Shown here one piece after another: positions 1 through 8,349 of a DNA stretch of 54,574 nucleotides. The notes below the pieces were generated by a model. It saw only the letters and a list, made by a program, of their open reading frames with translations, was not told the DNA's origin and made no database searches. A program made the translations under genes and the position numbers. Every line of letters starts with the position of its first letter. Positions within the stretch are counted from its first letter, which is position 1. Source of the DNA: Chitinispirillales bacterium (GTDB lineage: Bacteria > Fibrobacterota > Chitinivibrionia > Chitinivibrionales > Chitinivibrionaceae); the NCBI GenBank assembly GCA_031254455.1, contig JAIRUI010000123.1:1-54574 (forward strand). Direction: 5' to 3'.

Positions 1-143
1 GAAATAACAAAGAGATTCTGTGGAATTTGACGAATAACGCGGGCAGAAACGTTGCGAACGGCAGTTATTTGGTAGTAGTCGAGGCTAAGGGAAACAGCGG
101 GAAGACGTATAAGTATTCGGCGAAGTTGGGTGTGAGACGGTAA
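1..143 (+). CDS. C-terminal end of a secreted protein (sorting/anchoring module), partial
   Basis: The reading frame enters from the left edge (first full codon at 3) and stops at TAA 141-143. About 46 residues are visible. They read as a beta-strand-rich C-terminal module with NLTNNAGRNVANGSYLVVV followed by EAKG...KTYKYSAKLGVRR. This FlgD-Ig/type IX-like tail is found at the end of many secreted and cell-surface proteins in Fibrobacterota and Bacteroidota, and its role there is export or surface attachment. The same tail occurs twice more in this window, decayed at 10457-10577 and out of frame at 53944-54174. The function of the missing N-terminal part cannot be told. Confidence 0.75.
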   Translation, partial: NNKEILWNLTNNAGRNVANGSYLVVVEAKGNSGKTYKYSAKLGVRR

Positions 144-157
144 TTAGGGAATTTTAA

Positions 158-195
158 ATTGCTTCGTTGCGAGAGCGACGGGGCAATCTTTTTTT
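158..195 (+). terminator. Rho-independent terminator after the secreted-protein gene
   Basis: A 13-bp stem (arms 158-170 and 175-187, three G-U pairs) closes a GAGA tetraloop and is followed by C and seven Ts (189-195). It lies 14 nt after the stop at 143. The stem sequence (ATTGCTTCG...) resembles one arm of the intergenic repeat at 3681-3771, so the terminator may derive from such a repeat. Confidence 0.75.
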
Positions 196-252
196 GGGAT
201 GAGGAAGAGAAGAAGATTAGGTTGAGAAAATTAAATTGAAGGATGGGGTTTT

Positions 253-501
253 ATGTTGGATTTTACAAAAGCGGCGTTTCGTAAATTGGTTGAAATTAGT
301 CTTTGGATTAATCTGATTGTATATGTTGTAGCAGGCGGTGTTATCGGATGGAATGGTGGTCACGATGTTGGAATCGGACGTGAATTGGCGGCATTATTAT
401 GCGTAATTATAGGAGCGCTTGTCGGCATGTTGACGAATATTCTTTTCGGAGGATTTATCGCAACTATAATTGCTATTGAGGAAAATACCAAACTTAAGTG
501 A
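253..501 (+). CDS. small two-helix membrane protein, unknown function
   Basis: This is an 82-residue protein that I do not recognise. Two hydrophobic, glycine-rich stretches (about residues 17-35 and 45-73) suggest two or three membrane-spanning helices joined by a short polar loop (GWNGGHDVGIGRE). It ends in a charged tail, ENTKLK. A purine-rich AAGGATGGGG sits just before the ATG. It is the first of four same-strand genes encoding small envelope proteins, with 76 nt to the next gene. It is probably an inner-membrane protein, and no function is proposed. Confidence 0.6.
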   Translation: MLDFTKAAFRKLVEISLWINLIVYVVAGGVIGWNGGHDVGIGRELAALLCVIIGALVGMLTNILFGGFIATIIAIEENTKLK

Positions 502-577
502 AATTTCTTGATGAATTGGTAGATATTGAGTGAGAATTTATGTTAATAGTTTCAATTAAAGAAAAGGAAGCGTTTAG

Positions 578-970
578 ATGAAAAAGTTGGTTTTAGTAAT
601 GTGTGCGGCGGTTATTTGTTTGGTTATGACAGGGTGTTTGGATAAGTCTGATGAACAGCAGGCTAACGGTAAATCAAGCGGACAGAAGATTAGTGCCAAG
701 TCGGTTGAACAACGAATTATAGGCACGTGGGTTGATGCGGCAGACAATAAACAGGTTATATTTAACGCCGACGGAACCGGAAGTGGAAGTATTGAGGGTG
801 AGAAAATTGTTAATTATGCGATTGTTAGTGATAAAATCGCGGTCATTATTAAAAGTAATTATGACGAAAGGCTTACACGTATTTGTGATTATCGTTTTTC
901 AAACGACGGTAAAATTTTAATATTAGACGGTGATTTGAGTTGTTTGTTGCACAAAAAGAAAGAGAATTGA
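578..970 (+). CDS. small lipoprotein, lipocalin-like
   Basis: A 130-residue protein with a clear lipoprotein signal: MKK, a hydrophobic stretch, then MTGC with the lipidated cysteine at residue 20. After a Ser/Gln-rich linker comes IGTWVDAADN, VIFNADGTGSG and further short strands, the pattern of lipocalin-like small beta-barrel lipoproteins (I-G-x-W ... F-x-x-DGTG). Its ligand is unknown. A GGAAG ribosome site precedes the ATG. The gene downstream (1003-1383) shares the GxW...F-N-DGTG motif, so the two look like diverged tandem copies. Confidence 0.7.
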   Translation: MKKLVLVMCAAVICLVMTGCLDKSDEQQANGKSSGQKISAKSVEQRIIGTWVDAADNKQVIFNADGTGSGSIEGEKIVNYAIVSDKIAVIIKSNYDERLTRICDYRFSNDGKILILDGDLSCLLHKKKEN

Positions 971-1002
971 AAAATAAGAAATTAAAGGAAAGACAATTAC
1001 TA

Positions 1003-1383
1003 ATGAAAAGAATAAGATTGGTCATTATGCTTATGTTTATAACATTCGCTTTTGTTTATTGCAACGAACAAAACACAAAATTGTTGCTGGCAGGACAATG
1101 GAATACAGTGGAAAGCAATCTGGACAAAGATTTGATTTGCGACAGGGTAGAATTTTTTAACGACGGAACCGGAGTGTCTGAATGGAATAATCTCAGAGGG
1201 GTTGGAGCGTGGGCTGAGAGTTTTACATGGAAAATAGGCGCCGACGGGCGGCTAATTATGATGGCGCCTAACGGTATGGCGCAAATATATTCTATTGTTG
1301 AAATATCAAAGTCAACGCTTGTTTTAGAAGGAAATGTTCCTGGTTATGGTAATGTTCGCGAAAAATATTCAAAGTTAAAATAA
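1003..1383 (+). CDS. small secreted/lipoprotein-like protein, paralogue of the preceding gene
   Basis: A 126-residue protein. I chose the ATG at 1003 because AAAGGAAAG lies before it and a signal peptide follows at once (MKR, then a hydrophobic run to FVYC). The frame is open further upstream to 940, overlapping the previous gene. Cys20 could be lipidated, but the tyrosine before it makes a poor lipobox, so it may instead be a plain secreted protein. The mature part has GQWNTVE, VEFFNDGTGVSEW and later strands like the neighbour's IGTW / FNADGTG module. The function is unknown. Confidence 0.65.
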   Translation: MKRIRLVIMLMFITFAFVYCNEQNTKLLLAGQWNTVESNLDKDLICDRVEFFNDGTGVSEWNNLRGVGAWAESFTWKIGADGRLIMMAPNGMAQIYSIVEISKSTLVLEGNVPGYGNVREKYSKLK

Positions 1384-1396
1384 GGAGAGTTTTTAC

Positions 1397-3523
1397 ATGC
1401 ATCATAAAAGCATGATATTATGTTTAGCGATATTGCTTCTGTCAATATCCGCATTCGGTCAAAAGAAGGAATTTACTATTCCTTATAAATATACCGCAAG
1501 TAACGACGATAGCCGCAATTCGGCAAAAGCCAAAGCGATGGAAGAAGCGCAGTCCTCGCTGTTGCAACAATTAGGCGTTTTGGTAGAAGCGCGTCAGAAA
1601 ATGACGACAACCGCTGCCAATAAGACTAAGCAGGAAGATTTTGTTGAGGAGTTGAAAACTTATACTATCGGCAAAGTACAGACGCAAATTGTTACGGGAA
1701 CGGAGAAGTTTACCGAAAACGACAAAGGCGATATGATTTATTCGGCGACATTCAAAATGCTTGTCGATACCGTCGATTTGTATAAATATTTGGACAATAT
1801 CGTAAAACAAAAGGAACAGGCGCGGCTTGACGATATAAACAAACAGCAGAAGATACAAACGCTGCGAAAAGAAACCGAAGAGTTGAAAAAGCAGACGGAA
1901 GCCGCCAAAGCCAAAGAAAGCGAACTGTATAAGACTCGGCTTATCGCCCAAAAACGCCTTGCCGAATTAAAGATACAGAAAGACGACGCAGAAAAGGATT
2001 ACAAGAATACGCTTACCGCTTCCAACGCAAGTACAAGCGCAGGAATGGCAAAAACGAGAGCGACAAGTAATCACTTAACCGAAACGACAAATCAGTATAA
2101 CGCGCAGGATGCCGAATGTAAAAAACTTGAGATTGCATACACAACCGCGCAAAACAATACAAAAATTGCGGAAAATAATCTGTATAATGCGGAAGTGTTG
2201 CTGGCAAACGAAGCCGGAACGCCAAAGCCAGAAAAACCCGTAGCCGAAAAAAGCCCCGATATTCAAAAGAACGAGCAGACTGCGCAAACGGCAATACAAC
2301 TTCCAATTCCAGCAAGTACGACGGCGGAAAGCGCGAGCGATAAAGTTATAACTTATAATACCGACAGCCGCGTAACGGTTATAAATTGGAACGATATACA
2401 GGTTACGATAAATACGCTTGGAGATTTGAGAGCGTTCAGAGACAGAGTTAACGCCCGAAACGATTTTTCGGGGCAGACGTTTATTCTTGCCGATAACATT
2501 AGCCTTGAAGGCGATAATCAATGGGTGCCGATTGGAACGAAAAGCGGAAATACGGCGATTCCTTTTAACGGCACATTCGACGGTGACGGTAAAGTTGTAA
2601 AAGGAATTAATATCGGAGGCAATAACGACCGACAGGGATTGTTCGGTTTTGTCGATAATATGGCAACGGTGAAGAATCTTGGAATTATTAACGTTAACAT
2701 TAAGGGGAATACCCGTATCGGCGGACTGGTTGGAAGTAATGCCGGAATAATAGAAAATTGTTATGTTTCGGGAAATATAATAGTAATGGGAACAGATTAT
2801 GTAGGTGGATTGGTTGGAATAAGTGTGGAAGGCGGCAGGATTGAGAATTGTTATGCTGCCGGAAATATCGGAGGGAACAGTTATATTGGCGGATTAGTTG
2901 GAGAGAATGGCGGTACAATTGATAATTGTTATATTTCTGGAGGAAATGTAAGAGGGACAAAAGAAAATTCTGGTGGATTGGTAGGAAAGAACACAGGAAC
3001 AATTGGTAATTGTTACGCTATCGTAGGTGTGACAGGAATAGGAAATGTTGGCGGATTGGCAGGACGAAGCCAAGGAACAATTAAAAATTGTTATGCTACT
3101 GGAAATGTAGCAGGAACTACATCTGTCGGTGGATTGATGGGAATAACGGATTTAGGTAGAAGTATAACTATCAATTGTTATGCTACTGGAAATGTGAAGG
3201 GAAACAATAATGTCGGTGGATTACTTGGACAACATGGAGAAACGTGGTGGAATTGTGATATCACCAATTGTTATGCTGTTGGAAATGTAAAAGGAGATAA
3301 TAATGTTGGCGGGTTGGTAGGATATAACAAATACAACACCAGCAACAAAATTACCAATTCCTACTACGATACCCAAACAAGCGGGCAGTTTGACGGTCAA
3401 AAAGGTAAACCTGTGGCGACGGAAGATATGAAAAAGCAAAGTACTTACAGTGGCTGGGATTTTACTAAGACTTGGGGAATAAGCCCGAATACAAATAACG
3501 GTTATCCGTATTTGAAGAAGTAA
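1397..3523 (+). CDS. secreted GLUG-repeat protein with coiled coil
   Basis: A 708-residue protein that starts with a signal peptide (to about residue 21, SAFG-Q). Residues about 22-135 form an alpha/beta region with an Ala-rich helix, LLQQLGVLVE and VDTVDLYKYL, resembling LPP20/FlgT-N-like envelope domains. Residues about 135-270 are a long Lys/Glu/Gln-rich coiled coil. A T/A/P-rich linker follows. The C-terminal half carries about eight GLUG repeats (GGLVG, N-x-G-x-I-x-NCY, x-GNV), predicted to stack as a beta-helix, and the protein ends YPYLKK. Such repeats are common in adhesins and other surface proteins, but the substrate is unknown. A GGAGAG ribosome site precedes the ATG, which lies 13 nt after the previous stop. 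Confidence 0.8.
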   Translation: MHHKSMILCLAILLLSISAFGQKKEFTIPYKYTASNDDSRNSAKAKAMEEAQSSLLQQLGVLVEARQKMTTTAANKTKQEDFVEELKTYTIGKVQTQIVTGTEKFTENDKGDMIYSATFKMLVDTVDLYKYLDNIVKQKEQARLDDINKQQKIQTLRKETEELKKQTEAAKAKESELYKTRLIAQKRLAELKIQKDDAEKDYKNTLTASNASTSAGMAKTRATSNHLTETTNQYNAQDAECKKLEIAYTTAQNNTKIAENNLYNAEVLLANEAGTPKPEKPVAEKSPDIQKNEQTAQTAIQLPIPASTTAESASDKVITYNTDSRVTVINWNDIQVTINTLGDLRAFRDRVNARNDFSGQTFILADNISLEGDNQWVPIGTKSGNTAIPFNGTFDGDGKVVKGINIGGNNDRQGLFGFVDNMATVKNLGIINVNIKGNTRIGGLVGSNAGIIENCYVSGNIIVMGTDYVGGLVGISVEGGRIENCYAAGNIGGNSYIGGLVGENGGTIDNCYISGGNVRGTKENSGGLVGKNTGTIGNCYAIVGVTGIGNVGGLAGRSQGTIKNCYATGNVAGTTSVGGLMGITDLGRSITINCYATGNVKGNNNVGGLLGQHGETWWNCDITNCYAVGNVKGDNNVGGLVGYNKYNTSNKITNSYYDTQTSGQFDGQKGKPVATEDMKKQSTYSGWDFTKTWGISPNTNNGYPYLKK

Positions 3524-3863
3524 GTAGTGAGGTTAATTCCAATCGCACCTGTCTTTTCAATCCACTGTTTTCCTAAAATATTTACATGTGGATGGCAACC
3601 CATTAACAACAGCGGCAGGTATAATCCCTTTGATGCGCAAGCGTAAGGCTCAAAAAGCATATAGAGGCAAGGGATGGAATTCGTCATTGCGAGAAGTGAA
3701 ACGACGAAGCGATCCATAAGCAAACAATGGAAAACGCGGCGGTAACTGGATTGCTTCGCTGCGCTCGCACGGAATTCTTTGCGCTCCCCCTTTTTGTTTG
3801 CGGCAAATAGTATTTTCCTCCTTGTGTAAAACAATGTTTTTCGAGAATTGAAAAGAGGGAAAA
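3524..3863. other. 340-nt intergenic region with an interspersed repeat and the gyrB leader
   Basis: No convincing gene is visible. It contains the inverted repeat at 3681-3771. Just before gyrB is a GGCAAATAGTATTTTCC element (about 3802-3818) similar to the gyrA promoter segment at 10661-10679, so the gyrB promoter probably lies there. GAGGGAAAA before 3864 is the ribosome site. The stretch 3530-3680 reads open on the minus strand, but I could not assign it. Confidence 0.5.
3681..3771. repeat. interspersed palindromic repeat element
   Basis: The left half has TCGTCATTGCGAGAAGTGAA followed by CGACGAAGCGATCC. The right half has GGATTGCTTCGCTGCGCTCG, nearly the inverse complement. The two are separated by about 28 nt. 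The CGTCATTGCGAG...GAAGCAATCC pattern is a widely occurring type of bacterial intergenic palindromic repeat. The terminator at 158-195 looks like a second, shortened copy. Confidence 0.6.
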
Positions 3864-5981
3864 ATGTCTCAAAACGAAAATAATTCAAGTTACGAAGCGG
3901 AAAGCATTAAGTCGCTCAAAGGACTTGAAGCGGTTCGTAAACGTCCTGCAATGTATATAGGCTCTACCGGCGGTCCCGGACTTCACCATTTGGTTTATGA
4001 AATCGTGGATAACTCCATTGACGAAGCGCTGGCGGGATACTGCGACAAAGTTGAAGTTACTATCCACGCAAATAATGGAATAACCGTAAAAGACAACGGA
4101 CGCGGAATTCCGGTCGGCTGGCACAAAGAAGAAAAAATGTCGTCTTTAGAATTGGTGCTTTGTACTCTTCACGCGGGCGGAAAATTCGATAATTCCAACT
4201 ACAAAGTTTCGGGAGGATTGCACGGAGTCGGCTCGTCGTGCGTAAACGCGTTATCGTCTTATATGCGCGCGGAAGTTTGCAGAGACGGAAAAATCTATGA
4301 GATGGAATTCTCTCGCGGAAATAAAAAAGACGAAATCAAAGAAATCGGTACGACTCAACAGCGCGGAACTACTATTACTTTTGTTCCCGACACCGAGATT
4401 TTCGAAGAGACGAAATACAGCTTCAAAATTCTTACGGCGCGGCTCAGGGAACTTGCCTTCCTGAACAAAGGAATAAAAATATCTATTGTCGATGAGCGCA
4501 GTGAAACTCCCGAAGGCGTTAAAGAGAGATGCGACGACGGCAAGGAAAATCCGTTATGGACGGGAAGAATTGCGGGTGAGCCGGTTTCTCATGATTTTTG
4601 TTTCCCGAAAGGGCTTGTGGATTACGTGAAATACTTGAACGGCGCCGAAATAGACGCTCAAACGGGAGAAATAGAATTTGACGACGATACGAAAAAGCAG
4701 CTTCTGCTTCCCGAACCCGTACATTTTCATCACAAAGAGCCGGATATGGAACTTGAAGTCGCTTTTCAGTATAACGACGGTTACGATGAAAAAGTGTATT
4801 CTTTCGCAAACAACATCAACACTCGCGAAGGCGGAACGCATTTGGTCGGATTCAGAAACGGCGTTTGGTCCACGATTGAAAGATATATAGACGAAAACAA
4901 AGATAAAATCAAAGCGTTGAGAGGCAAAACCAAAGAAGATAAGCCCAAAAAAGGCAAAGAAAAAGACGAGAAAAATAAAAAAGAAGATAAAATCAAGATT
5001 GAGCGTTCGGATTTATGGGAAGGTTTGACGGCTGTCGTCAGCGTAAAAATAAGCGAGCCTCAGTTTGAGGGACAAACGAAGCAGAAATTAGGGAACTCCG
5101 GTATTTCGGCGATAGTAAATAGAAACGTACAGGAAAGTCTGACCGCATATCTTGAAGAAAGTCCGCAGATCGCGGTAGAAATTTGTAACAAAATCGTGAA
5201 TGCGGCGATAGCCAGAGAAGCGGCGAGAAACGCGCAGGAAAACGTGCGCAAAGTGGTGAAAGAAGGTCGCGGGAAAGCCGAAAAACTGACCGATTGTACG
5301 AGTAAAATCCCTTCGGAACGTGAAGTGTTTCTCGTGGAAGGAGATTCTGCGGGCGGCACGGCGAAACGCGGACGAAATCCCAGGACTCAAGCGATTTTCT
5401 GCTTGCGCGGAAAAATCCTGAACGTTGAAAAAGCGCGAATCGACAAAGTTTTGCAGAATAAAGAAATAGAAGATATGATATTCAGAGTTTTTAAGTGCGG
5501 AATAGGCGACACTTTCGACATAAACGCCTTGCGTTATCACAAAATAATAATTATGACCGACGCCGACGTGGACGGAGCGCATATCAGAACGCTGCTTTTG
5601 ACTTTCTTTTATAGAAAACTTCCCAAACTCATTGAAGACGGCTATGTTTTTGTCGCATGCCCTCCGCTTTTCAGGATTAAAGACGGGAAAAAAATAGACG
5701 AATACGTTCATTCCGATGAAGAAAAAGAACAGATTCTCGCCAAATATAATCTTAAAGACAGTAGAAGCGTCAAAGTTTCACGTTTCAAAGGGCTTGGAGA
5801 AATGGACCCGCAGGAACTTTCGGAAACGACGATGCACCAAAGAACGCGGCGTCTGAAAAAAGTGAGCGTTGAGGACGCGGTTGAAGCGGACAGAGTTTTT
5901 ACTATGCTTATGGGCGACGAAGTCGAACCGCGGCGGAAATTTATTGAAGAAAATGCCGACAAGGCGGATATTGATGCGTAA
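3864..5981 (+). CDS. gyrB: DNA gyrase subunit B
   Basis: A 705-residue type II topoisomerase B subunit, the ATPase half of gyrase, which with GyrA introduces negative supercoils. In order it shows the GHKL ATPase site (VDNSIDEA, DNGRGIPVG, GGLHGVG), the transducer with the QTKQKLGN lysine loop, the TOPRIM domain (LVEGDSAGGTAKRGR, MTDADVDGAHI) and the C-terminal FKGLGEMDP region. It lacks the long proteobacterial insertion of E. coli GyrB. A Lys/Glu-rich insertion occurs at about residues 352-378. Tyr113 (NSNYKVSGG) matches E. coli Tyr109. GyrA is encoded 4.8 kb downstream, which supports GyrB over ParE. The stop overlaps the surE start by 8 nt. Confidence 0.95.
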   Translation: MSQNENNSSYEAESIKSLKGLEAVRKRPAMYIGSTGGPGLHHLVYEIVDNSIDEALAGYCDKVEVTIHANNGITVKDNGRGIPVGWHKEEKMSSLELVLCTLHAGGKFDNSNYKVSGGLHGVGSSCVNALSSYMRAEVCRDGKIYEMEFSRGNKKDEIKEIGTTQQRGTTITFVPDTEIFEETKYSFKILTARLRELAFLNKGIKISIVDERSETPEGVKERCDDGKENPLWTGRIAGEPVSHDFCFPKGLVDYVKYLNGAEIDAQTGEIEFDDDTKKQLLLPEPVHFHHKEPDMELEVAFQYNDGYDEKVYSFANNINTREGGTHLVGFRNGVWSTIERYIDENKDKIKALRGKTKEDKPKKGKEKDEKNKKEDKIKIERSDLWEGLTAVVSVKISEPQFEGQTKQKLGNSGISAIVNRNVQESLTAYLEESPQIAVEICNKIVNAAIAREAARNAQENVRKVVKEGRGKAEKLTDCTSKIPSEREVFLVEGDSAGGTAKRGRNPRTQAIFCLRGKILNVEKARIDKVLQNKEIEDMIFRVFKCGIGDTFDINALRYHKIIIMTDADVDGAHIRTLLLTFFYRKLPKLIEDGYVFVACPPLFRIKDGKKIDEYVHSDEEKEQILAKYNLKDSRSVKVSRFKGLGEMDPQELSETTMHQRTRRLKKVSVEDAVEADRVFTMLMGDEVEPRRKFIEENADKADIDA

Positions 5982-6747
5982 AACGATTTTGATTTCAAAC
6001 GACGACGGATATTTATCTAATGGAATCGAAGCGTTAATTTCCGCATTCAAGGAAAATTACGACGTATTTGTCGTCGCTCCGCAAGCCGAGCAAAGCGGGA
6101 AAAGTCACAGTTTCACTTTTGGGACGTCGATTACATACAAAAAAATCGAAAGAAAAGACGATATCGCATGTTTTTCGGTTAACGGCTCGCCTGCCGACTG
6201 CGTAAAAGTAGCCTTAGCGCATCTTATGCCGAAAAAGCCGGATTTCGTAATTTCGGGAATAAATACCGGAGAAAACATCGGAATTGCGACTTTTTATTCG
6301 GGAACTTGCGCCGCCGCTCGAGAAGCGGGGTTTTGGCGTATTCCCGCCGTTGCGTTTTCACTTCACTGCCAGCAAAGAGAAAACATAAGCGGTTACGGGA
6401 AATTGGCGTTTGAAATTTTTGAAAAATTTTTGTCAAACGGTTTCTTGGACAATACGGGCAGAGTGATTTACAACGTGAATTTTCCACATTTGCCGATAAA
6501 CGAAATTAAAGGCGTGAAAATCGTCCGTCAAAGTTTGGCGTATTATAAGGACACTTATATTATCGACGGCGGAGAGGCGGGCGGAGAAATTCGTCTTCGC
6601 GCAAACGGCGATTCAATGGCGCTTACCGAAACCGACTGCGAAGTTTTTGACATCGCGGCGAATTTTGCAGGCTATTCGACGATAACTCCGGTTTTACTCG
6701 ACACGACGGACGAAGAGGTTTTGGAAGAGTTAAAAAGAGTTTGGTGA
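5974..6747 (+). CDS. surE: 5'/3'-nucleotidase SurE
   Basis: A 257-residue survival protein SurE, a metal-dependent cytoplasmic phosphatase that removes phosphate from nucleoside 5'- and 3'-monophosphates. The N-terminus MRKTILISNDDGY carries the NDDG metal-binding motif (Asp10, Asp11). VAPQAEQSGKSHSFT, NGSPADCVKVAL and VISGINTGENIG follow, as in the family, and the length is typical. I chose the ATG at 5974, which overlaps the last codons of gyrB by 8 nt, because it gives the family N-terminus; the frame is open further upstream inside gyrB. Its stop TGA shares one base with the next start (TGATG), so it is probably translationally coupled on both sides. Confidence 0.93.
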   Translation: MRKTILISNDDGYLSNGIEALISAFKENYDVFVVAPQAEQSGKSHSFTFGTSITYKKIERKDDIACFSVNGSPADCVKVALAHLMPKKPDFVISGINTGENIGIATFYSGTCAAAREAGFWRIPAVAFSLHCQQRENISGYGKLAFEIFEKFLSNGFLDNTGRVIYNVNFPHLPINEIKGVKIVRQSLAYYKDTYIIDGGEAGGEIRLRANGDSMALTETDCEVFDIAANFAGYSTITPVLLDTTDEEVLEELKRVW

Positions 6748-7613
6748 TGTTGAGTGTAAAAACAGAAATAAAGTTTGGCGATTGCAAGGAAATCCTTAAA
6801 GAATTTCATGAAAACTCTGTTGATTTAATCGTTACTTCGCCGCCGTATGCCGACAGACGAAAACAAACTTATGGCGGCGTCGCTCCAGAAAAATATGCAG
6901 AGTGGTTTTTACCGATAAGCAAGGAACTTTTACGAGTTTTAAAGCCAAGCGGAACATTTATTTTGAATATAAAGGAAAAAGCGGAAGATGGTGAACGAAG
7001 CACTTATGTTCTTGAACTGATTTTAGCGTTGCGCAAACAAGGTTGGTTGTGGACAGAAGAGTTTATTTGGCACAAAAAAAACAGTTATCCCGGTAAATGG
7101 CCAAATCGTTTTCGTGACGCTTGGGAACGACTTTTGCAGTTTAATAAGACTAAAAATTTCAAAATGTATCAAGATGCTGTAAAAATACCGATTGGCGACT
7201 GGGCAAATTGGCGGCTGAAAAATTTAAGCGAAACTGATAAAATTCGTGATAACGCACGTAACGGTAGCGGTTTTGGTAAAAATATTTCAAATTGGGTAGA
7301 TAAAGAAACTGTTTATCCAAATAACGTTCTGTATTTATCGACGGAATGTAATAATAAAAATCACAGTGCGGCATTTCCCGATGCTTTACCGGAATGGTTT
7401 ATTAAACTTTTTACACAGGAAGGCGATACTGTTTTAGACCCTTTTGCGGGTTCCGGAACGACATTACGGGTGGCGCAAGAAATGTGTAGAAATTCAGTCG
7501 GAATAGAAATAATACCGGAATATGTGTCTATGATAGAGTCCCAAATTCAACAAAATTTGTTTATGTCTTTTGAACAAGGAGAGGTTGATTGTGGAAAAAT
7601 TAGATATATGTGA
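6747..7613 (+). CDS. DNA methyltransferase, N4-cytosine type (beta class), of a type II R-M system
   Basis: A 288-residue SAM-dependent DNA methyltransferase. Motif IV is TSPPY (Ser31-Tyr34), the form typical of N4-cytosine enzymes. Motif I is DPFAGSGTT, starting at Asp231. Motif IV before motif I marks the beta circular permutation. Between them is a variable target-recognition region (about residues 95-210). ATG 6747 overlaps the surE stop by one base; TTG/GTG starts six and three bases earlier are possible. The restriction enzyme gene starts inside its last 23 nt. It should protect the host at the site cut by its partner, but the recognition sequence cannot be read from this. Confidence 0.88.
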   Translation: MLSVKTEIKFGDCKEILKEFHENSVDLIVTSPPYADRRKQTYGGVAPEKYAEWFLPISKELLRVLKPSGTFILNIKEKAEDGERSTYVLELILALRKQGWLWTEEFIWHKKNSYPGKWPNRFRDAWERLLQFNKTKNFKMYQDAVKIPIGDWANWRLKNLSETDKIRDNARNGSGFGKNISNWVDKETVYPNNVLYLSTECNNKNHSAAFPDALPEWFIKLFTQEGDTVLDPFAGSGTTLRVAQEMCRNSVGIEIIPEYVSMIESQIQQNLFMSFEQGEVDCGKIRYM

Positions 7614-8349
7614 TGTTATTAAATATGTTGAAGAAAATATCGGAATTTTTCATTTGAGCCGATTGAAAAAATTAGAAAAATTAAAGTTGTCTGATGTTTT
7701 AAAGAGAAAAAATCCTTATCTTTTCAAAGCAAAATTCGTAGAAACCGCTTACGATATTGTTCGAGGAATAGTAGATGCATATTTATCGTCAAGTGAAGAA
7801 ACTGTTTTTGGCGATTGGCTTGAAGGGCTGGCGATTTTCATAAACCAAAAAATCTTTAACGGTTGGAAATCATCCTGCACCGGTATAGACCTTGAATTTG
7901 ACAAAGAAAACGTTAGATATATAATATCAATAAAATCAAGTAATAATTGGGGAAATAGCGAACAAGTAAAAAAAATGAGAGACCGTTTCCGCAGTGCAAA
8001 GCAAACGTTAAGAACAAGCAATTCAAAATTAATTATTGAGGCAATAAACGGCTGTTGTTATGGAATTGACAGTAATCCCGATAAAGGAGATTATTTCAAA
8101 TTTTGCGGGCAGAGATTTTGGTCGTTTGTTTCCGGAAACGATAACTTTTATATTGATATTATTGAGCCGCTTGGATATAAGGCGAGAGAAAAAAACGATG
8201 AATATCAAAAAGCGTATAATGAATTACTTAATCGTTTTGTGAAGGAGTTTTCTAACGAATATTGTAAAAATTCCGGTGAAATTGATTGGAATAAAATTGT
8301 AAAATTTAATTCGGGGGAACGAATAAAGAAAGTAAGTGTGAAACGATGA
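7591..8349 (+). CDS. PmeII-family type II restriction endonuclease
   Basis: A 252-residue protein that I recognise as the PmeII restriction endonuclease family, from segments such as KRKNPYLFKAK, FGDWLEGLAIF, GIDLEF, RYIISIKSSNNWGNSEQ, NGCCYG and DIIEPLG. The likely PD-(D/E)xK-type centre is Asp100 with S-I-K115, with Ser at the usual acidic position as I read it. I chose GTG 7591 because AAGGAGAGG lies six bases before it and MEKLDICDVIKYVEENIG matches the family start. It overlaps the methyltransferase by 23 nt, so synthesis is coupled to protection. Expected role: cutting DNA that lacks the cognate methylation. Confidence 0.85.
   Translation: MEKLDICDVIKYVEENIGIFHLSRLKKLEKLKLSDVLKRKNPYLFKAKFVETAYDIVRGIVDAYLSSSEETVFGDWLEGLAIFINQKIFNGWKSSCTGIDLEFDKENVRYIISIKSSNNWGNSEQVKKMRDRFRSAKQTLRTSNSKLIIEAINGCCYGIDSNPDKGDYFKFCGQRFWSFVSGNDNFYIDIIEPLGYKAREKNDEYQKAYNELLNRFVKEFSNEYCKNSGEIDWNKIVKFNSGERIKKVSVKR

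Noticed and set aside
2700..3360. Regularly spaced repeats resembling a CRISPR array
   Set aside because: The roughly 60-100-nt repeats are in frame and encode GLUG motifs of the secreted protein; there are no constant direct repeats with unique spacers.
3530..3888. Minus-strand open frame with GLYLPLLLMGCHPHVNILGK-like sequence before gyrB
   Set aside because: It spans the palindromic repeat and the gyrB start, has no ribosome site, and matches no family I know. A degraded gene cannot be excluded, but support is too weak.
5088..5711. 207-codon minus-strand frame inside gyrB
   Set aside because: Phe/Arg-rich shadow of the conserved TOPRIM region; not a gene.
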